Positions 22,955 to 34,033 are shown, counted from the first letter of the stretch. The stretch: 64,000 bases of DNA from Metallyticus violacea (GCA_030762175.1 CM060846.1:304578512-304642511), one strand, 5' to 3'. Notes: generated by a model from the letters alone, not told the origin. Program-made: numbers and translations.

Positions 22955-23195
22955 GAGTGGCTCAGGAGGTAGTGCTTGAAGCTCGCTTTTGGAAAATCCC
23001 ACATTCCAATCCCTTGGTACCAGCCATCCTGAACTTGAGTTTTTTGTGTTTTCCCCCAGTCACTTAGGACAATGCTGGGATGGATCTTTACTTTTCATGA
23101 ACTTTACACTCTCCTTATTTCATATAATTTCATTTCTTTGGTTCTGTCACAGGACTGAAAATGCCAGTGTAGATTGTGTTGGCATGATTTGATGG
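22955..23195 (+). mobile_element. SINE, diverged tRNA-derived
   Basis: Diverged copy with a weak head (GGAGTGGCTCAGGAGGTAGT; CATTCCAATCCC as B box) and a body with TTTTCCCCCAGTCACTTAGG and AATGCTGGGATGGATC, similar in layout to the SINE at 10425-10700. Confidence 0.6.
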
Positions 23196-23989
23196 TGGTT
23201 TGTGATTTATAAAGTTTTCTACCCTAGCATATGATATGGAAGCAGATTTTGCAGAGGGGGGAGCTCCACTGATGTTGGGCTGTTCTATCTGGAACATGTT
23301 AGGGATCCTATCTACATCTATACATTCACTGTCCATGGATCCAGGCCACCCATTGTCTCCCACTTCTCATCCCTTCCTCCTGGAGGTGCCCCTATTTGGG
23401 GCATAGTCACAAAACACCAGACATTGAGCAAGACAAACTACCAAATTATCCTCCTCTGATCCAAACAATCTAATCAAATCAAATTAAATCCAATCCAATA
23501 ATAGAAGGAAAGGTACAGAGTAAGTGGAAAGTTGGAGAAATAAGAAAGTTGGGCCATACATTCAATCAGGAAAGAAAGTATGAAAAATAGAACTCTGGAA
23601 TTGGAAATTTGAAGTGAAGGCTGAACCCATGTCTTTCGAGTTTTTCAATAAGAAAACATTTTTTTTTCAGTTCATATGCTTATAGCACCTTTGGGGTTTC
23701 AGTAATATCACCTCCTCATGGTGCACCTGGGTAACGCTAGCTGATTACATATATGGCAAGTTTTCCAAGATGTTAAGAGCAATACACAACAATTCTTTTC
23801 AATGCTACTCTAGAATGCCGGTGGCTTATCGCACAGCAAAAGATCACAAGTTAAGACACTATTACATAAACATAAATCAGATATCTTTATAATTCTTGAA
23901 GCTAATATTGAAGCATTTTTTGCGACAATTTGATAAGAAATGCATTGGAACACACAATTTCAAGTAAAGAAAGAAGTTAACATTCATAA

Positions 23990-25860
23990 AAGAAAATTTG
24001 GCAATTGGAATAAAACTCAGAAAAAATTAAATATTCAGGAAATTCAAAACCAAAACATGTAGTTAACTTATCTAAAAAAAATGTTCAATAAAGAAGAGTT
24101 AGCCTTTCTCAATAAAGGTTTAAAAACGTGTGTTAAATAGCTTTCAAAAAAATTGGTGTAAAGAAATCACCAATGACCAATATATACAGAAACATTATAC
24201 GGTAATTAAATGAAAAAGAGGTAGTGTATAGAAAGGTAGATAAAGGAACCAAATAGTAATTCTGGTTGAGGACAAATATGTTTCTAGAATGTAAGAGTTG
24301 CTTAATAAAAAGGAATTTGTGCAAATCAAATCAGATCCATTGAAAGAATGTAGCAAAACAGGGAATGATGCCATACAAACATGCACAGTTATTCCAAACA
24401 AAACTAAATGCAAATTTAAACAGAATATGCCAGTTATAGCAAAGATATATGGTTTACCTAAAATTCACAAACCTCGGAAAAGTATGCAACCTATTATTAA
24501 TAATATCAATACACCAACATATCTTTCAGCAAAATGGTTGACTGATAAATTTAATGTTACCAAGTTTTCCAAGTAAAAGCATAAAGAACTCATTTCAACT
24601 AATATAGAAGATTAAGAACATTAAGTTATTACCATCTGATACATTAATTTCTTTGATGTAGCATCATTGTTTTCAAGTATACCAAAAGAAAAACTTTTAC
24701 TTTACTTAGATGAGTGGTTAAATGAGATTTGAATTAATGAGATACATAAAAAGGAATATATTAAGCTTACAAAAATTTGCATAAATCAATCATTTTTAAC
24801 ATTTAGAGAAAAATTTTATAAACAAACAGGACTTACTATGGACAGCCCTTTATCACCTTTTAAGCTAAACCTCTACATGAGCAGGTTTGAGATGTACAAT
24901 ACTTCTGCCTTTCGACACTTTTTTAAGATTTGGTACAGATAAGTAGATGACATTTTTCTGTAGTAAACAAAAATCTGATTGATGATGCCTTAAAGCTGCT
25001 GAATACACAAGACAGAAACCTTTCTTTTACATGTGAAATAGAAAATGATAACATGTTACTATTTTTAGATGTTAAAATTATGAAGAACCATGAGAATCTG
25101 AGCTTTCGGATATATAGAAAAAATACACATACAGATAATCATATCAAGGCAGATGGTTTTAACCTTTTAACACACAAACATGCAGTTTTCAACAATGTGA
25201 CAGTCATTTGGTTAATTTACCATTTAGCAAAAAAGAGTTTTAAAAAGAATACAATAAAATAGAAGAAATGGCAATTTTCAATTGCTTGATCTGGTACATA
25301 AAAAGCTGGAAAGATTTAAAAGGAAAAAAACTTATCAGAAATACCACCACATTACCAGCAGATATAGAAAAACCGATTTTTAAAAAATTTACATCTCATC
25401 CAAAAGCAATGAAAAATTTTCAAAATAGTTTTAAAGGTTTCAATATAAAATTAGCACCCATCAACAAATTTAATTTAGGAAACATCTTGAAAGCTGGAAA
25501 GATTTAAAAGGAAAAAAAACTTATCAGAAATACCCTACATTACCAGCAGATATAGAAAAACCGATTTTTAAAAAATTTACATATCATCCAAAAGCAAAGA
25601 AAAATTTTCAAAATAGTTTTAAAGGTTTCAATATAAAATTGGCACTCATCAACAGATTTAATTTAGGAAACATCTTGAAAGATATAATGGCTGTAAAGAC
25701 CCCACAGGAGAAAAAAAGCAGGTATTTAGAGAATGACATGTGCAAATTGTGAAAAGATCTATATTGGTAAAGTTACACTGTTTAACAATTTTATGGAAAT
25801 TATGGTTAACAAAAGAGTGATATATGAATTTATGATAAGTATTTTCCTTAGGCGAAGTAC
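23990..25860 (+). pseudogene. PLE with recognisable RT, plus strand
   Basis: Best preserved PLE reverse transcriptase in the window, still full of stops. Order: IAKIYGLPKIHKPRKSMQPI (about 24440-24495), the PLE RT hallmark; NTPTYLSAKWLTDKFN; FFDVASLFSSIPKEKLLLYL (about 24648-24710), holding the first catalytic Asp; QTGLTMDSPLSPFKLNLYMS (about 24825-24885); then WYR*VDDIF (about 24935-24960), with a stop in the YVDD active site. Downstream is FKRFTSHPKAMKNFQ-type sequence in two tandem copies (25305-25680), then the start of the endonuclease (MTCANCEKIYIGKVT, 25733-25775). Confidence 0.85.
25305..25680. repeat. 188-bp tandem duplication inside a PLE
   Basis: Direct repeat units 25305-25492 and 25493-25680, starting GCTGGAAAGATTTAAAAGG, with few differences. 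It duplicates the segment between RT and endonuclease. It arose after insertion or at the time of reverse transcription. Confidence 0.9.
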
Positions 25861-26620
25861 TGAGTGTGGTGATTTGTTTAATTTTCTATTTATCTTTGAA
25901 ACTTTTAATTTTTTTATCTAGCATTTGTTTGTTAAATCCATTAATTTCTGCTGTGTGTATTATGTCTGTGTATTCTTTCCTGTATTCTTCTTTACTGAGT
26001 GGTATATTAACTAACCTATAAATTATAATATTGAATGCTGCTTCCTTATGCGGTCTGGGGTTAAAAACTTTAGCCTTTATGTAATTGTTGGCATGCCTAA
26101 CCTTTCTGTATATACCAAATTCTATATTTTTATTACTTTTTATTATCCTTAGGTCCAGAAAAGGTAAGGTATTATTAACCTTGGTCTCCATATTGAATTT
26201 TATTGTTCGTTCTTTCAAGTTTAACAGTTTCAATGCATCTTCCACGAATCTATCTTGTACAATGGCAAACACGTCATCTATATATCTGTACCATGTTTCG
26301 AATATGTATGTGAAGGCTCTCGTTTTTTATGTATTTCAAAATAGTTCATGAACAGATCAGCAAAAATGGAGACAGTGGACTACCCACCACTAAACCTGAA
26401 CTTCGTTTAAAAAACTTTCCTTCAAAGTGAAGTAAGCCTGATCCAAACATAGTTCTGCAAGTCTAACATATTCATTAGTGTGTGTTTTTGTAATGATGTT
26501 AGATAGTAGCCATTTTATTTTAACAAAGTCAGGGTTTTCTCTTTCGGAATACTGGGAAATAATGCTTTAACATCAAAAGAAACCAGGATAACATTTGTAT
26601 TTAGTTTAGTCTACTTTCAA
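25861..26620 (-). pseudogene. PLE RT fragment, minus strand
   Basis: Minus-strand PLE meeting the plus-strand PLE tail-to-tail. The frame at 25886-26272 reads FAIVQDRFVEDALKLLNLKE, NTLPFLDLRIIKSNKNIEFG and YRKVRHANNYIKAKVFNPRP. Just upstream (26262-26300) is TWYRYIDDVFAI, the RT active site with both Asp. Further right, frames match the MGGSLSPFLADLFMNYFE region and FFDVKALFPS-like residues. Frameshifts at several points. The right edge abuts a plus-strand PLE 3' tail. Confidence 0.8.
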
Positions 26621-26700
26621 TAAGTTTGTTTGTGAAACTTCAAGAGAGTTTTAATGTGATGACGATTTTTAGTGTTTTAATTTAAATCAAAATAAGATTC
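26621..26700 (+). repeat. PLE 3' tail joined to LINE copy A
   Basis: GTTTGTGAAACTTCAAGAGA through TTAAATCAAAATAAGATT, the same 3' tail as at 5385-5455. It joins the RT region of LINE copy A at base 26700. Confidence 0.75.
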
Positions 26701-27126
26701 ACTTACTCTGTTGACTTCAAAAATGCCTTTGAGAATGTATGGACAGAGAAGCTTATTTATAAAATGAGTAATATTGGGATAAGAGGAAACATGTTAAGAT
26801 GGTTCATGGACCATCACAAAGGTGCATAGCAGTAAAATGGAATAATGTACTTTCTAAATGGTATACAACTAAAGTAGGCCTTCCTCAAGGACGTGTTTCC
26901 AGTCAAATTCTTTTTAATATTTTCATAGATGACATCAGCAAAATATTAGCTGACTTCCCAAAGGCAAATATGGGATTGTTTGCAGATGATATCGCCATGT
27001 GGATTAGCCGAAATACAAGCAGGATAGACAACACTACAAATAACCAGAAAATGAAATGCAAAAAATTATCAATAACATGGAAACATGGGCATTCACCAAC
27101 AATATGGAAATAAACACTAAAAAGAC

Positions 27127-27206
27127 ATATCCTCCACTTAGGTTTAGGCAAACCTAAGTTAGGATACATTACCACTCCAATGTCAACAGCTTAGTAAGTA
27201 TAATAT
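27127..27206 (+). mobile_element. Short PLE tail inserted in LINE copy A
   Basis: About 80 bp absent from LINE copy B. It contains GGATACATTACCACTCCAAT GTC and a hairpin TTAGGTTTAGGCAAACCTAA. A near-repeat of the flank ACTAAAAAGACA brackets it, so it is probably a very short 5'-truncated PLE insertion. The same tail lies at 12625-12650. Confidence 0.65.
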
Positions 27207-27937
27207 TTATAACTAAAAAGACAGATTTCCAGCTTTTCAGTCTTCAACACACAACAGACAACTTAGAGCTTAAAACCAATAATGAACTACTACAAGAGAA
27301 AAAACATTAAATATCTTGGTATAGCACTTGACAAAAAACTTTCCTTCTCTGAACATATGAACAGTATAATTAAGAAAGTGAATAAAAAGACGAACAACAT
27401 ATTCAGAAGAATAGCAGGAGTCAAATGGGTAGGATCCATAAATCTTCTAAATGACATGTACAAAAGAAACATAAAGCCCAAATAGCTGTATGGAAGTGAG
27501 ATAATGTCCACTATAAACAACCAACTTAAAACTAAATTAGATAAAATAATATCTACGTCATTAAGAATATTAACAGGAGCAGTTAAAACAACACTGCTTG
27601 CTATAAGCAGAGAATAATACTAACCTGCAAACTAAAATAGAGCAAGATATTAAAATGGCTATACGGGACAGAAATTAATAAGTAATCAACACAGGAATAA
27701 ATAGTTTCAAATTCCTTATAGCACACAACGATTAAAAACACAACAGACTTTCAAAATTTACATATAGAAAAAGATTTGAACAATTTTTTTAAAAATAAAC
27801 ATTAAACCTATCATTACACCTAATGATCCTTTACAATATATTGATATTAATGTGAAACTAAATCTGGATACAATGGTCTCCAAGAAGAATGACCCACCTG
27901 AGATTGATAGCACTTGGTAAACTAAACAACTATTATC

Positions 27938-28240
27938 GAATGTAAATTATATCTAATCTGTCGTCTAACACACACTTATGCTTCACTTATTTTTAAATAC
28001 GGTGGGACCAGGTTCGAAGAGACATCCTCTATATCTTCAACCAACTTGACTAGAGTCATCAAGTTGGTTGAAGATGGAAAGGATGTCTCTTCGAAACCAG
28101 TCCCACTGTATTTAAAAGTAAGTGAAGCACAAGAGTGTGTTAGACGGCAGATTAGATATAATTTACATTTAACAAGCTTCACTGTCAGAGTTCCAACAGA
28201 ATTTTTTAAAAATGTCTTATTTTTTGAAAGTAATTTAAGG
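27938..28240. mobile_element. Palindromic hammerhead element inside LINE copy A
   Basis: 303-bp insert with a perfect 10-bp target duplication AACTATTATC (27928-27937 and 28241-28250). Arms of about 108 bp face each other around 28054. They carry GCTTCACTTA / AAGTAAGTGAAGC and opposed hammerhead-like units: plus strand TTGAAGA at 28069, helix II of the GGAGAG/CTCTTC type, GAAA at 28093-28096, then CCAGTCC. A one-sided tail starts with GCTTCACTGTCAGAGTTCC. The element at 52047-52304 is a second copy. The palindrome supplies a start codon in frame with the LINE RNase H. Confidence 0.88.
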
Positions 28241-29055
28241 AACTATTATCAAACTAATATATGGTGTAAAGCATATGTAGATGGATCACTTAAAAATGGA
28301 GAAGCAGGCTTTGAAATATATTGTGAAGAATTCTCTCAATATACACCTATGGGACAGTATGCTCACAATTTGAATGGTGAAATTATGATTATTAGAGCAG
28401 TTTTAAAAAATCTACTGTATAGACCAAAAATAAATAAAAGAACTGTTACCTTAATTGACTCTGAAGCAGCACTACCAAGTATAATAAATGACAGTTACCC
28501 ACCGACATATACTATAAATAAAATTAGAAAACTATATCATACAATCCAGTTCAGAAATACAAAAATGGTTTTACAATGGATCCCAAGCCATGTGGGATTG
28601 AAGGAGAATGAGATTGCTGATACTTTAGCAAAAAAAGGAGCCATCATTAAATTAAATAACCTTTTGAACTATAACTTCTCTGTAAATTGAAACTCATACA
28701 ATGATTAATGTCTGTACAAGAACAACAAAATATGAAACAAAAACTTAAAAGAAAACTATATGAAGATCTAAATACTTTCAAACATCTTATATTGAAATCA
28801 AGCAAAATTGGAGTTGCCCAATTCTGTATAATTGTTGGGCATGATTGCCTGTCAGAACATCTCTTCAGGATGAAATTAATGAAGGACAGCCACTGCCTAA
28901 TGTGTACGGACATGAATACTATCTTAAATAAAAAAACATTTACTGAAATGCAGCCAACTAGATAACAACAAACAAATGAAAAATAATTTGGAACCTCTTT
29001 ATTGGGAAGCTAGGAAAAAATGATAAATATCGGCATCCCCAATGGCCACTAGCAA

Positions 29056-30013
29056 TCAAACAAGCATGCTTATAGCACCTACAACAACAATCCATAACTA
29101 GATAATGACGACAGCAAATGTTCTTTGTAAAATGCTAAGTAAAGTATTGTATTAATGATATGCTAAGATATATAGTAATAGTTATAATAAATTTTGCTCT
29201 TCAAAAACATAGCTGGCCTAAAAATGTAGGCCAGAGAAGAAACAGAGATATTTCTTATCTCTTCTGATAAAGTATACATTTAGCTTGGACCAAATAATAA
29301 TTATGAAGATGACAGTGAATTGTTTATGTAAACTTTTATACTCTCTGTAGTGCTGCTGTTAAACTTAAAATGTTTCTATATATTTTCACAATAACTTAAT
29401 TACGGAAAAAAAGGGCTTTATAAATGTTTTTGTGCCATATTGAACATAATCCTCCCTGAAAGGTCAAAGTTTATTATGACACCAGTCAACTTACTGGGTG
29501 ATAAAATTTATTAGGACTTAACTGGAACTTGAATGAATGGCATAATTGCTAGGTTGTCTTTAAGGGGCGATAAAAAGGCACCACCTTTGAGAACATGATA
29601 CTGTGCAACCTAGTAAGTAGTTAACAAACCAACATGACTACATTTTGTAAATAACTGACTTACTCTGATGTAATGATAACCTTGCTTTTCCCTCTCTGAG
29701 GCACATTCCCACCCTTCACAGCAAATTATCAGCTAAATCAACAGGTAACTGATTATACTGATAGAAGCTCATTCCACAATAGTGATATCATTTATTTCAA
29801 ATGATTCACGGTAAAATCAGAACAAATTTGATCACTCAGTATATCTTGCATAGAAAAAAAAGTACGAACATTTTTGTAAGGCATAGAACATTGTTAAAAA
29901 TTTCTTGGCTTTCTGCTTACTACTAAGAAATTGTATTTTATGTATATTACATGAACCTGAGCAGAAAATGACAATCATATAAAAAACACTTATAAAATAT
30001 AGTATGTAGATAC
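29056..30013. other. Intron without recognised feature
   Basis: Intron between LINE copy A and the linker exon. AT-rich, no coding or structural signal recognised. Confidence 0.45.
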
Positions 30014-30450
30014 TTGCGTGGTTTTATTATCCTCTACAGAAATGGAGAATCGTGGCAGTGATTCTTTATTGTGTAACCTCCGTTTTCTTTGAATTTGTGG
30101 AGAGACATCATCACTTTCTGTCTGAGATGACTCTGGTGTTGTTGGGTTAGCTATCTTTTTCTGTCGTGTTGATTCAGAGAAATCACTAACGTCACGAACA
30201 GTATCAGTTTCTGGAGTATCCACAGTACTACCAAGATTAGAAGGAGATGATTCAGAATGATCAGATTGTCCAGAGTCTCCTCTAGAAAATGATTTCTTTG
30301 CTGTGTTGTCTTCCAGCTCTTCATAGATGCCAAGTCTTGTTTGAACTTTGCGATACTGAGGAGAACATGAGGAAAATGAACCAAATAGTGGAGAATCATC
30401 TGTATCATCAGTATCATCCCCAATATCATGATTATAACGATCCATTCGAG
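30014..30450 (-). CDS. MAST: MAST exon: post-kinase Ser/Asp-rich linker
   Basis: Fourth exon, minus strand. The acceptor follows a run of about 14 T and ends TTTAG. The peptide begins TRMDRYNHDIGDDTDDTDD (first residue shared with the previous exon) and continues with GSFSSCSPQYRKV, a long Ser/Asp/Glu-rich low-complexity stretch, then SLPRFSISVEDNKTTQ. The SSCSP and RFSISVED motifs are shared with MAST proteins between the kinase and PDZ domains. I place the donor at GTATCT (exon end 30014); a GTAGAG site 24 bases earlier in the transcript is an alternative. Either choice ends in phase 0, which does not fit the exon at 12820-12980, so an exon between them is unaccounted for. The linker is probably flexible and phosphorylated (inference). 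Confidence 0.88.
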
Positions 30451-30759
30451 CTAAAAAAAAAAAAAAGTATTTATCTGAAAGCTCAAAGAATAACAATTAA
30501 GTATGAAAAAATACTTCATTGTTTTATACATATTATTGATTAAAGAATGTTTCCATTGGGTTTTTACAAAATTAAAAGAAGTATACAAACTAAATTGCAT
30601 CCAATTATAAAATATAAATGAGTTGCAAATGTTATGGGTAAACGGCAAAGAATATATTACAAGCAGCTGGAGAGGAAAATGTGTATAATAGAAAACTGGA
30701 TTTAAGACAGAAAAGAATCACTGAATTTATTTAGGACATAAGCAATGAACAACAAGATA

Positions 30760-31140
30760 ACTTCTGATCCTTTTGCATTTTTTCAAAGTACTCTCCAGCG
30801 CATTCTGCAAATTATTACATCCACTGGAGTAGCCAAGGCACTCATTGTTTTAACTTAGGTTGCAACAACTTCTCGGCTAGATAATAACGTACTCATAGGC
30901 AGTTTTTAACAAGTTGCATGGCAAAATTTGGATCAGTCAGACTTTGTTAAGTCAAGATTATAGGCTGGATGGTTCAATACTTTAACAGGTATTCTCTCAA
31001 GGAATAAGATTGTAGAACTGGCTGCATGAGCGGAAACATTGGTATGGTACAAAAGATGCCTTACAGCCTTTTGCTTGATCATCTTTCCTACATTGTGAGA
31101 GCAGCTTAGGTATAGATACATGTATGCTACCTTGCATAAG
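30760..31140 (-). pseudogene. Mariner-like transposase C-terminal fragment
   Basis: Minus strand reading: VRHLLYHTNVSAHAASSTIL, FLERIPVKVLNHPAYNLDLT and KSD, matching the HDNASAH...HPPYSPDLxxSD block of mariner transposases. The second catalytic Asp has become Thr (HTN). It ends with FAECAGEYFEKM near 30790, the usual mariner C-terminus. It is a different lineage from the copies at 4040 and 16134. Truncated and broken. Confidence 0.7.
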
Positions 31141-31149
31141 CTGCCCTCT

Positions 31150-32145
31150 ATTGGAAAAGAAGAATCAGACTTGAAAAATTTGGGTTAAGGCCAAGATTTG
31201 AACCATGAATCTTCAGCCTTCCATGTTGATACTTTAACCAAGTAAGCTACCATGTCCTATGGAACCTCAAACACCTCTCATCTGATTATATATATCCCAA
31301 GAGTCCTTAAAATTTTCTCTTCCACGAGAGATATATTCCATAAGAGAAGACTTGTAATACTGCATGTACTTATGATTCAAGCTTCTAGTTTAACCACCAA
31401 CTGTTCTGTGAAGCCTTTTTACAGTCCATGTGGGCCTGAGCTTTACCGCGATGATCACTGTGTCTTCTACCTACATCACATGATTTCAGAGAGCAGTATT
31501 GCAGGTGGGCATGTGATCAGCACACCGCATCCCACCGATCGCTATATCACTGCTTACTAGATGAGAGATTGCCACCTCTCCATTAGGCAGCTTCCCAATT
31601 GTTCTCATGAGGCTGGGTGGACCCCATTCCAGACCTCCATATCTTATAAAATTCCTAAATAGATACCAGGAATTGAACTTGGGCCTCCCAGACAGCAGTC
31701 AGCAACGCTAACCACTAGACCAAGACCACCAACTATATAAGGCTAATTTTTATTTAGAATTAGTTCTTTCACACTAGCTGTGTGTAGGATGTAGAATCAG
31801 ATGAGAGATATGGTGGTTCAACTAGAAGCCTACGTTATATGTACTTGTAGCATTACTAATCACCACTTAAGGAGTAAATCTCTAACAGTATAGAAAACCT
31901 TAGGAAGGTCTCTGGGATATATAGAATCAGATGAGGACAGGTTCGTGAGTCCACACTTGGAGAAAGACATGGTCGCTTCATTGGTTAGAGCATTGACATG
32001 AAAAGCTGAAGGTCTATGGTTCAAATCCTGACTGTGATCCAAATTTTGCCATTCTGATTCTTCCTTACTGACTAATGTCCTACTCATGGTTAATGTGAAA
32101 GAACTAATTTTACATCCCCTGGGATTCTACATATAACTGTGGCCA
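31150..32145. repeat. Inverted-repeat structure of tRNA-like SINE arms
   Basis: The left arm (about 31160-31412) and right arm (about 31808-32062) are diverged reverse complements. Shared blocks include TCTCATCTGATTATATATAT with its counterpart ATATATAGAATCAGATGAGG, and TGGTGGTT(A/C)AACTAGAAGC. Each arm ends in a tRNA-like head: right, TTGGTTAGAGCATTGACATG and GGTTCAAATCC at about 31979-32030; left, the same on the minus strand at about 31190-31250. An outer pair AATTAGTTCTTTCACA / TGTGAAAGAACTAATT (31757 and 32092) is also inverted. A different SINE sits in the loop. Confidence 0.6.
31405..31738 (-). mobile_element. tRNA-derived SINE in the loop of the inverted repeat
   Basis: Minus strand head: A box TGGTCTAGTGGTTAGCG and B box AGTTCAATTCC. 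The body has CCAGCCTCATGAGAACAATT, GAAGCTGCCTAATGGAGAGG and TGGCAATCTC. The head/body combination resembles a SINE type I recall from polyneopteran insects (recollection, not a search). Confidence 0.8.
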
Positions 32146-32746
32146 CATGTTCACTTATTGAGAAGGTTGTTATCATTTACTTTCTTGCACTTCTTCGCCT
32201 TTTCACCTAAGGAGGGCTTAAATCAATGACTGGCACTTTGTCTCAGAGCCAAAAAGGTAAATCCAAATCCTATTACTTGTAATGATGTCTGAAACCAACC
32301 AAGAGTCTCCATTACTGAATCTTTCCTTCACCATTCTATTCTGACTTGGTTTTGCTCTTAAAGAACAAATTTTCTCTTAAATGTTGAAGTAGGGTTGTGG
32401 AAATGCTTAGTACATTAATTCCAAAGGCCACTTCAATGTCCTTAATTGTTATCTTGCATCTTCATTTATTATAGGTCTGCCAGAGAAATGTTACCAATGT
32501 ACACAGTCTGCAACTTCTTTCCTCATCTTTAAGGGATATTTTCCTTTTCTTAAATCTGGTGAACCAGCAATTAATGCAGCACATGGAGAAAGATTCTCAA
32601 GTGCTGAAGTGACTATACTATTTAACTGACATTTACAAAATCATTGCATAAAAATATTTGCTCTGAAGATCCATTTTACATTTTTTGGATTTAAACACCC
32701 AGATAAATTCAACAATCTACAACTCAAAAATAACAGAACTAAACCT

Positions 32747-33405
32747 ATAACAAATTATTATTGAGGAAATCACTCAAATTTCACTAATTTTGTTTATTTA
32801 CTTGGACATGTTTCAAAGGCTGTTGCCTTCACCTTCAGCATGGCTGTCTGCTTCCCAGCATGGTATTAAGATGTAGCTCTGTGGGTTTTATGAACTAAGT
32901 GATGAGATTACTAATGTTTGGGAGATCAAAATTAACCAAATTTTCCTCATTTTTGATTATGAATACATTTTCCCACACTGTTATTCCTATGGGTTTTTGA
33001 AGAGTTTTTAAGAGTTTTGGTTCCTTTTGGAATTCACGGTTCTTTGGCCAGAAATGGTCTGCTATTGCTGATTTTTTCTTGTGTTTATATTTTACATTTT
33101 TCATGTGTTCCTTAAACCATGTGGTTAATATTATTTCTTTTTGTTTTGAATATGTATTTCACATTGCAGTCTTTGCAATCAATTTTGTGAATGCCTGATT
33201 GTTTTCCTGGCAGAATTTTGTCTTTTGTATTGGTTTTTAGGAAGTTTCTTGAACTACTTTTCTTTACTGGAGTCAAAATGACGTTTGCCTCTTTAAAAAT
33301 TTTCTGAAATTTTTGGTGTGCCCAGGAGTGCAATGTGAATTTCTTATATATATGATCTCCTTTGTAGCCTTTTAGTGTGTAGATATCTTTTTATTTAAAC
33401 TTCAG
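32747..33405 (-). pseudogene. PLE 3' part, minus strand, with GIY-YIG and terminal repeat
   Basis: The frame at 33112-33333 reads AHQKFQKIFKEANVILTPVK, SGIHKIDCKDCNVKYIFKTK, a GIY-YIG endonuclease in which GIY is GIH. The frame at 32895-33104 gives KSAIADHFWPKNREFQKEPK and VWENVFIIKNEENLVNFDLP. The terminal repeat at 32747-32850 includes a hammerhead-like unit on the minus strand: CTGAAGG (core A changed to G), helix II GAAGGC/GCCTTT, GAAACATGTC. A near-matching 12-mer AGAACTAAACCT (32735) / AGAACTTAACCT (34022) may be the target duplication of a composite 1.3-kb element. Confidence 0.78.
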
Positions 33406-33408
33406 TTG

Positions 33409-33455
33409 CTGAAGATGGGAGAGATTCTCCCAAAATGCGTCTTACTTTTAAATGA
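33409..33455 (+). repeat. PLE terminal piece with eroded hammerhead
   Basis: CTGAAGA, T, helix II GGGAGA...TCTCCC, then AAAA instead of GAAA, and GCGTC. It is followed by TTACTTTTAAATGAA, into which the SINE at 33458-33757 inserted. Confidence 0.6.
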
Positions 33456-33457
33456 AT

Positions 33458-33757
33458 TTTTTTTTTTAATGATTTATTTATGGATGTTCTTTAACAGCTC
33501 AGGTCATCAGCATCCCATTCAACTCAGGGTGTGAAACGGCCGACAAATTTTGCTCAGAGGCCTCTCTTTCAGGCTTGAGGTTCTTTTTCGTGCCGTAAAT
33601 GTACGACACAGGACCCACAGCTTTACTTCCCTTCCGAAGGAAGCAATACTTAGGATTTTTACGCCCCGAAAAAATCCATCGGTCCTGGCCGGGTTCGAAC
33701 CCGCGATCTTGGGTTTAGGAGGCAAGTATGGTAACCACTACACCACCAGGACCGACT
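33458..33757 (-). mobile_element. tRNA-derived SINE with nearly complete tRNA head
   Basis: Minus strand head starts GGTCCTGGTGGTGTAGTGGTTA and ends GGTTCGAACCC then GGCCAGGACC. The acceptor-like GGTCCTG/CAGGACC pairing, A box and B box are all present. The body has a CCATCGG-side linker, CGGGGCG, CTTCGGAAGG and TACATTTACGGCACG. Flanking TTTTAAATG repeats at 33448 and 33758 fit a target duplication. A plus-strand headless copy of the same body lies at 51350-51535. Confidence 0.9.
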
Positions 33758-33949
33758 ATTTTTAAATGGTAGGTTTGTTAATTTGAATGTGACACTTGAT
33801 TATGGTGAGTTTATGTTGTTTTGGATTGTGGCTGTTATTTTTTTATATAATTATCTGTATGGGTATCATTTCCAAATATGCCCAATTGAAGATTGTCATT
33901 TTTTTATAATTTTTATATCCCAGAAGGGAAGCACAAGAAAGTAGAATAA

Positions 33950-34033
33950 AATTAGTGAAATTTGAGTGATTTCCTCAATAATAATTGTTATATTTCACCG
34001 TGAAAATACCCGCTATTCAAAAGAACTTAACCT
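33950..34033 (+). repeat. PLE terminal repeat and tail, plus strand
   Basis: AAAATTAGTGAAATTTGAGT GATTTCC, then ATATTTCACCGTGAAAATAC, the same repeat and tail box as the minus-strand palindromic element at 49035-49217. It is the inverted partner of 32747-32810. Confidence 0.75.

Larger units (their letters stand above)
26701..29055 (+). pseudogene. LINE copy A with RNase H domain (two insertions)
   Basis: LINE of an RNase H-bearing type (I-like), plus strand, 5'-truncated inside the RT. RT: VGLPQGRVSSQILFNIFIDDI and MGLFADDIAMWIS (26870-27005), the active site intact as FADD. The thumb is at 27282-27485 (YLGIALDKKLSFSEHMN). RNase H at 28255-28690: YVDGSLKNGEAGF, LNGEIMIIRAVL, LIDSEAALPS and WIPSHVGLKENEIADTLAKK, with all four acidic catalytic residues present. 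The 3' homology with copy B (44346-47410) ends near 29055. PLE-derived insertions lie at about 27127-27206 and at 27938-28240. Upstream regions are broken by stops. Confidence 0.85.

Noticed and set aside
23130..23363. 77-codon minus-strand frame
   Set aside because: It overlaps a SINE end and has no recognisable domain or splice context.
33670..33757. Possible genuine tRNA gene on the minus strand
   Set aside because: It continues into a SINE body shared with 51350-51538 and has a flanking duplication; the anticodon stem is poor.
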